From an uncultured archaeon (GTDB taxonomy: Archaea > Nanobdellota > Nanobdellia > Pacearchaeales > GW2011-AR1): DNA of 64,000 bases. Below, in pieces: positions 1 to 6,703 of the stretch (the first letter of the stretch is position 1; every line of letters starts with the position of its first letter). Both the position numbers and the translations under genes were made by a program. The DNA lies in the NCBI GenBank assembly GCA_902385655.1, contig CABMGO010000005.1, positions 163,584-227,583 on the forward strand. Direction: 5' to 3'. A model generated the notes under the pieces. That model was not told the DNA's origin and did no database searches. It saw nothing but the letters and a program-made list of their open reading frames with translations.

Positions 1-2
1 AC

Positions 3-98
3 CGAAAAGTTATTGGCCCATATGAAGAAGAAAAAATAAAAGAAAATGGTGATGTAGAGTTAATTAATGATTCTCAGAAGGATAAAAAACAATATTAA
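3..98 (+). CDS. C-terminal end of a truncated gene, unknown product
   Basis: An open frame runs from the window edge to a TAA at 96-98, giving 31 residues that are highly charged (Glu/Lys rich) and end in KKQY. The start lies outside the window. Its stop is 1 bp from the stop of the convergent Rli1 gene, which fits compact archaeal spacing. No family can be assigned from this tail. Confidence 0.5.
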   Translation, partial: RKVIGPYEEEKIKENGDVELINDSQKDKKQY

Positions 99-99
99 A

Positions 100-1893
100 T
101 TAGAATTCGGCCCAATCATCTGCTTCTTTTTGTTCTCTATCTAAAACAGAGCCTTTCTTATTGATTCTAGGTCTTCCAGTATCTTTATCTTTTCTTAAAG
201 TAATATCCAACTGTCTTAACAATTCAGAAATGCCCTCTTCAAATTCGTACATCTCAGAAGATTTTCCATGCTTGCCAGGTTCACCAGAGAAAACGATAAT
301 TGAATCAGCCAGATAAGAAACCAAAAGTAAATCGTGATCAACAACGAAAGCAGTCTTTCCTTTCTCAACCATCAAATCTTTTATCGCTTTAGCACAAGAA
401 ATTCTCTCTTCAACGTCTAAATAAGCAGAAGGCTCATCAAGCAAATAAATATCCGCATCTTTAGCTAAACATCTTGCAATATTAAACCTCTGCAACTCTC
501 CACCCGAAAGAGTCTTAATCTTTTTATGATATAAAACTTCTAAAGAAAACATCGAAGAAATATGTTTAGGTATTTTTTCTTTTATCATAACATCTCGCAC
601 CATCTCTTCAGAGTCTGTAAATAAATATTGCGGCTTATAGGAAATCTTCATCTTCAAATCCAATTTTCTGCTCGTAGTTCGAGCTGACCCTTTATGGGTT
701 GTACTATCTTCTTTAATCTCAACTTCCTCAAGACCTGCAAGACATTTCACGAAACTAGTTTTTCCAGTTCCATTCTTTCCCAAAATTCCTACAACATGAT
801 TTTCTCTAATTTCTCCAGATTGAACATCAACTTTAAATTTAGCCTCACTATCTCCAAAACTTTTTGAAAATTCAGGCCATTCAGAAATTAATCTTCCCGC
901 ACTCAATTTATTTTTAGTAAAATTAAAAGTCAATGGAGCGTCTCTAATCCTCATATTGTCTTCTCTCAAAAATCCTTCCAAATAAGAATTCACACCATTT
1001 GTAGAAGATTTGATTCCAGAAACTAAACCGTAAGCTCCAGCCTGACCAAAAAAGATATTCAAATATTCAGTCAAATAGTCTAGAATTAATAAATCGTGAT
1101 CAACAACAATAACTGTTTTACCCTCAGCAACTTTTCTAATAAAATCAGAAACATTCAATCTTTCTTGAATGTCTAAATAAGCTAAAGGCTCGTCGAAAAA
1201 ATAAATATCCGCTTCCTTTAAACATGCAGCAAGTATGGCAATTTTCTGTAATTCACCGCCAGATAATTTTGAAAGATTTTTTTTAAGTAAATGAGTCGCT
1301 CCAAGTTCTTTAGCGATTTTTTCAATTTTTTCCTCGCTTCCAAGTTTAGTCAATAATTCTGTTGCAACCATATTCACTGCAAGACTCGAGAGATTTTGGG
1401 GCTTATAAGCTATCTTGGTATTTTTCTCAATCGAATCAAAATATTTTCCATACTCTGTTCCTTTGTAATGTTCTTTTGGACTTACTAATTTAGCATCAGC
1501 AGAAATATTTCCAAAGTTTGGAATAACTTTTCCAGCAAGAATTTGAACAGCAGTAGATTTTCCAATACCGTTTCTTCCAAGTAAGCCTAAAACAGAACCT
1601 TGTTTTGGCAAAGGCAATCCATAAAGTGCAAAACCATTCATACCGAAACGAGTAACAATATCTTCTTCTTTTATTGTCGGCAAATTGATAATATCTATCG
1701 CCCCAAATGGACATCTTTTAGTGCAAATCGCACAACCAATACAAGTTTTCTCATCTATCTTTGCCTTCGGCGTCTCTCCTTCGGCAATTGTCACACATTC
1801 TATACCTTTTTTATTTACAGGACAACATTTAACACATTCATGCGCACATAAGTTTGGCTTACATTTATCTCTGTTTACTATTGCGATACGCAT
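100..1893 (-). CDS. Rli1/ABCE1 ribosome recycling ATPase
   Basis: A 597-residue soluble ABC-type ATPase that splits ribosomes into subunits after termination in archaea and eukaryotes. The N-terminus (about 1-75) has two ferredoxin-like Cys clusters, including CIGCAICTKRCP, for two 4Fe-4S centres. It is followed by two ABC domains with Walker A GRNGIGKST and GKNGTGKTS, signatures LSGGELQ in both halves, and Walker B ending FFDEP and LLDEP. There are no membrane segments. Length and domain order match the family (about 590-600 residues), so the start is secure. It is monocistronic, with the zinc-ribbon gene upstream on the same strand. Confidence 0.97.
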   Translation of the reverse strand: MRIAIVNRDKCKPNLCAHECVKCCPVNKKGIECVTIAEGETPKAKIDEKTCIGCAICTKRCPFGAIDIINLPTIKEEDIVTRFGMNGFALYGLPLPKQGSVLGLLGRNGIGKSTAVQILAGKVIPNFGNISADAKLVSPKEHYKGTEYGKYFDSIEKNTKIAYKPQNLSSLAVNMVATELLTKLGSEEKIEKIAKELGATHLLKKNLSKLSGGELQKIAILAACLKEADIYFFDEPLAYLDIQERLNVSDFIRKVAEGKTVIVVDHDLLILDYLTEYLNIFFGQAGAYGLVSGIKSSTNGVNSYLEGFLREDNMRIRDAPLTFNFTKNKLSAGRLISEWPEFSKSFGDSEAKFKVDVQSGEIRENHVVGILGKNGTGKTSFVKCLAGLEEVEIKEDSTTHKGSARTTSRKLDLKMKISYKPQYLFTDSEEMVRDVMIKEKIPKHISSMFSLEVLYHKKIKTLSGGELQRFNIARCLAKDADIYLLDEPSAYLDVEERISCAKAIKDLMVEKGKTAFVVDHDLLLVSYLADSIIVFSGEPGKHGKSSEMYEFEEGISELLRQLDITLRKDKDTGRPRINKKGSVLDREQKEADDWAEF

Positions 1894-1927
1894 AAAAAAT
1901 ACTAGAATTGAAGAGTTTTAAAGTTAA

Positions 1928-2212
1928 TCACTCTCTCTTCGCGCCACATTCACCACAGAAAACATCATTCTCTTCAAAGAAATTCCCACATTTTACACAC
2001 TTAGTAGAAGTAGGCTTTCTTTCAGCCTTCTTACCACAAGTTGGACAGAATTTTTTGTCTCCTGGAATAATAGTTCCGCACTCACACTTTACTGGATCTA
2101 CTCTCCTTTCGATAATGGGTTTATAACCTGATTTTCCAGAAAGAATTTTACCGAATGCATCTTCTATAGCCGAAACGTCTTGATATTTTCTTAAATCTAT
2201 ATTTGACCCCAT
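1928..2212 (-). CDS. double zinc-ribbon small protein
   Basis: A 94-residue protein with two treble-clef or ribbon-like Cys pairs: CECGTIIPGDKKFCPTCG near residue 50 and CVKCGNFFEENDVFCGECG near the C-terminus. The N-terminal 40 residues carry no Cys. Such double ribbons are common in archaeal small proteins and may bind nucleic acid or proteins; the sequence does not give the actual role. It lies 34 bp upstream of the Rli1 start on the same strand and could be co-transcribed with it. Confidence 0.8.
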   Translation of the reverse strand: MGSNIDLRKYQDVSAIEDAFGKILSGKSGYKPIIERRVDPVKCECGTIIPGDKKFCPTCGKKAERKPTSTKCVKCGNFFEENDVFCGECGAKRE

Positions 2213-2392
2213 TTTTTCTTCAGAAAAAAATGAAACGCAAAGCGTTGCTTATTTTTTTCACCTGCTAATTTATGATATAATCTCTTTTTAAATCTTTTTC
2301 TTCTAAAGTATAGATTTCGCATTTTTTTAATAAAAAATCATTAAAACCGAAAACAACATCACATTTAAAAATGAAAACATACTAAATAAATT

Positions 2393-2485
2393 ATGCCAAA
2401 GACAAAACCAAGAAGAAAACATAGACAGAGAAATGCAAGAGCAGCAAGAAGAGACAGAAAGGAAAGAAGATATATTTACAGTTAA
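2393..2485 (+). CDS. 30-residue very basic protein
   Basis: An ATG at 2393 opens a 30-codon frame ending in TAA at 2483-2485. About half of the residues are Arg or Lys, with an RRDRKERR run near the end. A TATA-like TTTAAA stretch lies about 30 bp upstream, as expected for a leaderless archaeal gene. The composition suggests an rRNA- or DNA-binding peptide. It does not match eL41, which is present elsewhere in the window. The gene call rests on composition and promoter position only. Confidence 0.5.
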   Translation: MPKTKPRRKHRQRNARAARRDRKERRYIYS

Positions 2486-2559
2486 TTTCTAACTTCAAAC
2501 AGCTCAATTTTTCTAATCAAAATCTTTTAGATAGTTTAAACACTAAAAAATAATCAAAA

Positions 2560-2624
2560 TGAGGAGAAGAGGATTCGAATTCCCCTAGACGAACGAAAAC
2601 AAAATTCAAAAGTTCGGATACATA
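2560..2624 (-). pseudogene. decayed tRNA-Leu copy
   Basis: The sequence at 2557-2585 repeats the 3' (T-arm and acceptor) part of the intact tRNA-Leu at 2711-2736 almost exactly. The TCGGATACAT that follows the tRNA 5' end (2795-2804) recurs at 2614-2623. The middle, including the anticodon arm, is missing or scrambled. This looks like a tandem duplicate of tRNA-Leu that has lost its centre. Confidence 0.5.
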
Positions 2625-2713
2625 ACGAAACGAAGTGTAGTTATGGCTATCTGGGGTGAGAACGACCAGGAGGAGCGAGTCATTTGATTTGAAAACAAAT
2701 TTAAAAAAGCAAA

Positions 2714-2796
2714 TGAGGAGAAGAGGATTCGAACCCCTGAAGGCGAAAGCCAGCAGATCTTGAGTCTGCCCCGTTTGACCGCTCCGGCATCTCCTC
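2714..2796 (-). tRNA. tRNA-Leu (CAA)
   Basis: On the minus strand the acceptor arm GAGGAGA pairs with TCTCCTC. The anticodon stem GCAGA/TCTGC encloses the loop CTCAAGA, giving anticodon CAA for UUG codons. A long variable arm (type II) and a T-arm with TTCGAAT are present. The discriminator is A and CCA is not encoded. No intron is seen. Partial copies of both ends lie nearby (2560-2585 and 2930-2945). Confidence 0.95.
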
Positions 2797-2867
2797 GGAT
2801 ACATTTCTTGAAGAACAGCTATTTAAAAAACTTTAGGAATGGGAAAACGAGCAGTGCGTTTGACTGA

Positions 2868-2924
2868 GCAAAGAGGCTTTCAATAAATAAGTTGTAAAAT
2901 AAAAAATAAGAAAGAGCTCTTTGC
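2868..2924. repeat. dispersed hairpin repeat, copy 1
   Basis: The 57 bp begin with GCAAAGAG and end with CTCTTTGC, so the ends pair. The sequence recurs in inverted orientation at 32258-32311, where the interior (GGCTTTCA, GTTGTAAA, GAAAGAGCTC) is also conserved. It lies between tRNA-Leu and a second copy of the tRNA 5' end. Confidence 0.7.
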
Positions 2925-2929
2925 GAATA

Positions 2930-2945
2930 GCTCCGGCATCTCCTC
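2930..2945. repeat. 16-bp copy of the tRNA-Leu 5' end
   Basis: GCTCCGGCATCTCCTC is an exact copy of 2781-2796, the 5' acceptor/D region of the tRNA-Leu gene, at an offset of 149 bp and preceded by TTTGCGAATA. A matching arrangement with the same offset occurs at tRNA-Lys (63408 and 63557). Confidence 0.75.
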
Positions 2946-2962
2946 AGAAAAGTTTTAAACCC

Positions 2963-3679
2963 TCATTCTCCCAATTCATCGAAATTATAAATAACCTTCT
3001 TGTCCAAATCGTAATGTGAAGCATAAAAAGGATTTTCTTTCAAGTCTTTCTCAGTTCTAGGTAAAACCTTCTTTTTCCATTGATAAATATCTGCTTTTAA
3101 TGGCGGACCTGGATAAGCAATCAAACGAAAATTATCTTTTTTTACAAGTGCTTTTGGAAATTCTATTTCCCGTTGACGAATAAGATGCGTAACAACAATT
3201 TCCTCCAAGATAAATGCAACATTTGCCTCACTTTCCTTGCGATCTTTTAAAACTTCTAAAACAAGTTTGTGAAATTCCTTATCTTCTCTGTCTAACTTTC
3301 TTAATAACTCATAATAAGTTTGAAAATTAGGAGAATTGAGAATTATATAATCCCAAGGAACAAAATGAATCGCTTGGGGCATGTACTTTCTATTTTTGAT
3401 AACTAATTTTCTAACTGCATTGCTGTGACTAATCATCTGTCCATTAGTTTTTTTACGAACCTCTAAAGCAGGATCTTCATCGTTGTAGTAAAGTCCATTA
3501 GTATATAGAAAAATCGCATCAAGACCAAGAACTTCGATTTTCTTTTCAAGAAACTCTAACCATTTATAACATTCCTCCGGATTTTGAGCATTTGAAATAC
3601 GACTCATAGACAGAGGAAAAACAACATATCCATCACTTGGTAGTTTACGTAGATCTCTCAAAACTCCTTTTTTATCCAT
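2963..3679 (-). CDS. hypothetical protein, 238 residues
   Basis: I do not recognise this protein. The ATG at 3679 (MDKKGVLRDL) is preferred over an in-frame GTG at 3715, because a TATA-like CTTTATAAAG lies at about 3701-3710 and would give a leaderless message from the ATG. The protein is soluble and mixed alpha/beta, with a hydrophobic strand YVVFPLSMS near residue 20 and a Glu-rich helix around 155. It ends 17 bp before the tRNA-Leu repeat and is preceded by another hypothetical on the same strand. Confidence 0.75.
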   Translation of the reverse strand: MDKKGVLRDLRKLPSDGYVVFPLSMSRISNAQNPEECYKWLEFLEKKIEVLGLDAIFLYTNGLYYNDEDPALEVRKKTNGQMISHSNAVRKLVIKNRKYMPQAIHFVPWDYIILNSPNFQTYYELLRKLDREDKEFHKLVLEVLKDRKESEANVAFILEEIVVTHLIRQREIEFPKALVKKDNFRLIAYPGPPLKADIYQWKKKVLPRTEKDLKENPFYASHYDLDKKVIYNFDELGE

Positions 3680-3737
3680 TCGAAAAATAACATTAAAAAC
3701 TTTATAAAGGTTCACTCTAATAGTTAACTTCTCCTCA

Positions 3738-4142
3738 CTAACCCTCAGAATCTTTTATCTCATAATGTTCATGAAGAAACTTTCTAAGATCGTTAATCCT
3801 AGAAATAAGCTCTTCTCGTTTCTTCTTCTGAGCTTCCCTTTCAGCCTCCACTAATCTAGCCTGAATTGCTACAGCTTCCTCAACTGCATCTTCCTTTTCA
3901 CCAATCATGTGATGGTAAAAATCTAAAGCAAAAGCGAGAGTATCTCCCGAGTAATTTTGAGAAACATAACCTATTACCTTTCTAACAAGTTTATTGTGCT
4001 CGGCCTGATAAATCGGCAACATGACATCGTTAATAATAGGATCATGAACACCTTGAGTCTCAGTAGCAAACAATTTTTCAAGCTCTCCCAATCTCTTTAA
4101 ATCTTCGCAAAGTCTACCCATTCCCTCATAAGAATTAGCCAT
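3738..4142 (-). CDS. hypothetical helical protein
   Basis: A protein of 134 residues if translation starts at the ATG at 4142 (MANSYEGMGR); an upstream in-frame start at 4199 would run into the tRNA-iMet promoter region and adds a non-conserved-looking stretch. It is predicted all-helical, with a charged coiled-coil stretch EAEREAQKKKREEL near the C-terminus. No family is recognised. It lies between tRNA-iMet and another hypothetical, all on the minus strand. Confidence 0.65.
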   Translation of the reverse strand: MANSYEGMGRLCEDLKRLGELEKLFATETQGVHDPIINDVMLPIYQAEHNKLVRKVIGYVSQNYSGDTLAFALDFYHHMIGEKEDAVEEAVAIQARLVEAEREAQKKKREELISRINDLRKFLHEHYEIKDSEG

Positions 4143-4206
4143 AAGAACAAAATAAAAATTCAATTTATAAGGATTTATGTAAAATGGAAGATAGATCATA
4201 GAATAA

Positions 4207-4282
4207 TAGCGGGGGCGGGATTTGAACCACGCGACCTTCAGGTTATGGGCCTGACGAGCTAACCAGACTGCTCCACCCCGCT
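4207..4282 (-). tRNA. initiator tRNA-Met (CAT)
   Basis: The acceptor arm AGCGGGG/CCCCGCT begins with an A1-U72 pair. The anticodon stem TCAGG/CCTGA holds the loop CCCATAA, with anticodon CAT and C at position 33. A1-U72 and C33 are hallmarks of initiator rather than elongator tRNA in archaea and eukaryotes. The discriminator is A and no CCA is encoded. Confidence 0.95.
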
Positions 4283-4366
4283 ATAAAAAATGAAAAGTTA
4301 ACACGCTTTTAAACTTAACTACCAACGTCAATAAATTCGAAAAAATAAAAAATAAAAAATTGGAGA

Positions 4367-5080
4367 TTAATCTCCGCTAGACTCATTTTGAGTTCGATTT
4401 TGCACTCTTTGTACAATTCGGTCTGCTCGTTCAGTCTGATTCTCTATTCTGTTCTGAGTTTTATTTTCAAATTCAGAAAGATTCTCAGATCTCCTTTCTC
4501 TAACTTGAGCTCTAACTTCGTCCAAATGAGCAGTGTTGTTCTCTAATTTGCTAATTCTATCTTCAATCTTAGATCTTTGATCATCAGTCAAATTAGAGTT
4601 TTGTAAACTAGCATTTAGTCTAGCCAATCTCTCCTCATGAACGCTTATAGCCTGATCCAATCCAGGAGTTAAAGACTGATTAGAATCTTTTAACTTTTGA
4701 ACCTCATCTCTAATTTGAGAAATAAGTGCATCATGTTCCCTGAGCGCATTGTCTGTTCCATTAAAATCCTTGTTTCTAGCATCCCTTCTAGCTTCAGCCA
4801 ACTTCCAATTTGCAAGCCTTAATTCCTGTTGTATTCTATTAGTTTCATTTCTCATAAAAAACAACTTGAAATTTTCCCAACCGTATCTAAAAGCACCAAC
4901 AGTTTGTTCATCATCAGAAACATTCAAAGAAGAATTATCTGAATACAATGTAGGAGCAGGAGAAATCAAACTAGTATTATCGCTTACGGAAATATTACTG
5001 GTATTGTTTTCAGCAAGAACTAGTGAAAAACTAGCAAAAGCTAACAAAGCAAGCATTCCAAACATTAATTGTGTTTTCAT
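4367..5080 (-). CDS. secreted coiled-coil protein
   Basis: A 237-residue protein with an N-terminal signal peptide (hydrophobic core MLALLAFASFSLVLA). A Ser/Thr/Asn-rich stretch carrying many N-x-S/T sequons follows, then a long charged helical region (about 75-237) rich in Arg, Glu, Asn and Gln that should form a coiled coil. There is no C-terminal membrane anchor. It is probably an extracytoplasmic, possibly N-glycosylated structural protein. It stands alone, with the divergent RNase HII promoter upstream. Confidence 0.7.
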   Translation of the reverse strand: MKTQLMFGMLALLAFASFSLVLAENNTSNISVSDNTSLISPAPTLYSDNSSLNVSDDEQTVGAFRYGWENFKLFFMRNETNRIQQELRLANWKLAEARRDARNKDFNGTDNALREHDALISQIRDEVQKLKDSNQSLTPGLDQAISVHEERLARLNASLQNSNLTDDQRSKIEDRISKLENNTAHLDEVRAQVRERRSENLSEFENKTQNRIENQTERADRIVQRVQNRTQNESSGD

Positions 5081-5261
5081 ATATTTTTATTGACCTCCTT
5101 TCAACTTTAAACAAAAGCATTCATCCATCAAAACGAAATAATTTAAAGTTGAGTGAATCAACTTGTTGATGCTCTCACTTTTGACAATAAAGGTGTAAAA
5201 TAACTAGGCAGGACTCCTATATAAACATAGCTTTTATTAACCTAAAAAAACTACTACAAAT

Positions 5262-5912
5262 ATGGACTACATAATAGGGATAGATGATGCAGGAAGGGGC
5301 CCAGCAATAGGGCCAATGATTCTAGCAGGAGTTCTAATAGAAAAAAGTCAGGAAAAAGATTTAAAAGAGATAGGTGCAGTGGACTCAAAACTTCTAACTC
5401 CGAAAAAAAGAAAAGCAATAGGGGATGAACTTAAGAAGAAGTATAAATATCATTTCGAAATAACCTCTCCAAAAGAAATAGATGAATGCGAGAATCTCAA
5501 TACCTTAGAAGCAATAAAGGCTGCAATGATAATCGGAAAACTTTCTGAAGGAGTTAATGAAAAAATCGAAGCAATAATTGACTGCCCATCTGTCAACACA
5601 AAAGCCTGGCAAGCGGAAGTAGAAAAATACTTATCAAAACCCGAGATAAAAATAAAGGCAGAGCATAAAGCAGATTTTAATTATCCAGTTGTATCTGCAG
5701 CATCAATAATTGCTAAAGAAACAAGAGAAGATGAAGTTATAAAAATAACAAAAGAAATAGGAAATATTGGCTCAGGTTATCCTGCAGACCCATATACAAA
5801 AGAATTTCTAGAAAAAAATCTTGACAATCCCAAAGCTCAACAATTCATAAGACATTCTTGGGCAACAATAAAAAATCTAAAAAAGAAAACAGATCAAAAA
5901 AAATTATTTTAA
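5262..5912 (+). CDS. rnhB: ribonuclease HII
   Basis: The 216-residue archaeal RNase HII removes ribonucleotides and RNA primers from RNA-DNA hybrids. The N-terminus has the family motif GIDDAGRGPAIGPM, where the usual DEAGRG is DDAGRG with the catalytic Asp kept. DSKLLTPKKRK, an acidic ECENLN motif, and DFNYPVVSAASIIAKETR complete the active site. Length is normal for archaeal enzymes. Its stop overlaps the convergent membrane-protein gene by 4 bp. Confidence 0.96.
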   Translation: MDYIIGIDDAGRGPAIGPMILAGVLIEKSQEKDLKEIGAVDSKLLTPKKRKAIGDELKKKYKYHFEITSPKEIDECENLNTLEAIKAAMIIGKLSEGVNEKIEAIIDCPSVNTKAWQAEVEKYLSKPEIKIKAEHKADFNYPVVSAASIIAKETREDEVIKITKEIGNIGSGYPADPYTKEFLEKNLDNPKAQQFIRHSWATIKNLKKKTDQKKLF

Positions 5913-6586
5913 AATTTCTCAAATTTCTTAGATTGATCAAATAAAATCACTATCATAAAGATAAAGGCCACTAAAAAGGCAAACAATCCAACCCCAACAA
6001 TCAAAGTGCATGCCCCAACAACAGTTAAAACTCCAGTAACTTTTACGTATTTTATCTTATCATTTAATTTAATCAAAGCAACTCCCCACAAAATAGCATA
6101 GATCACAAATATGAAAAAACAAACAGCAAATGTCGCAAGTAACGGAAAAACATCTTCAACAATTTTATTTGAAATTTCAGTACTCAGTTGATCTATTGCA
6201 GTAGAGCTGATATTTGCACTTTGATTAAGAGAACTAATAGTATCATTATAATCCGCTAAAGTCTGGTTTAATCCAACAAAATATGAATTCAATGAAGGTC
6301 CAAATACAACTCCTCCTAAAGAAAAAACTATAATCCCCACAATCCCGATAATAGGAAGCACCTTCAAAAGTTTGCTTTTATACTTATCTCCGATAACGTA
6401 AAATCCATATAAAAAAATAATGCTTGCACAAAATACGACTGCAGAATAAATCGCACTGAAAAATGAAGACTTAAAAAGAACAAATAAACTGTTTGCAGCA
6501 AAACTAATAAATATTAAGACGATAGCAGCAATACCTGCAAAATAAATAGGTTTCCTAAAAAGATACTTCTTGTCTTTAGCACTCAT
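5909..6586 (-). CDS. multi-pass membrane protein
   Basis: A 225-residue protein with about five hydrophobic segments (near 14-34, 42-62, 75-95, 145-168 and 185-212). Between the third and fourth is a polar loop of about 50 residues rich in Asn and Ser. No known transporter motif is visible. It is convergent with rnhB (4-bp overlap) and divergent from the SMC gene. Confidence 0.7.
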   Translation of the reverse strand: MSAKDKKYLFRKPIYFAGIAAIVLIFISFAANSLFVLFKSSFFSAIYSAVVFCASIIFLYGFYVIGDKYKSKLLKVLPIIGIVGIIVFSLGGVVFGPSLNSYFVGLNQTLADYNDTISSLNQSANISSTAIDQLSTEISNKIVEDVFPLLATFAVCFFIFVIYAILWGVALIKLNDKIKYVKVTGVLTVVGACTLIVGVGLFAFLVAFIFMIVILFDQSKKFEKF

Positions 6587-6703
6587 AATTCAAAAAAGGC
6601 TAAATCGTTTAAAAATCTTCGCATAAGTGTTTTAGTTATAAGTTAATATATTTATTTTTCTGGAAATAAATCCTTAAAAACCTTTAATTCTTCAATAAAC
6701 CAG

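Noticed and set aside
2517-2804. An open frame of 95 residues on the minus strand
   Set aside because: It runs straight through the tRNA-Leu gene and its decayed copy; the peptide is only translated tRNA.
2963-3679. Possible cyclodipeptide synthase relation of the 238-residue hypothetical
   Set aside because: The order of strands and an FILEE segment are loosely similar, but the catalytic Ser-x-x-Asn and Tyr positions do not match, so I do not assign it.
4749-5093. A 114-residue plus-strand frame
   Set aside because: It lies opposite the secreted coiled-coil gene and mirrors its codons; no sign of an independent gene.
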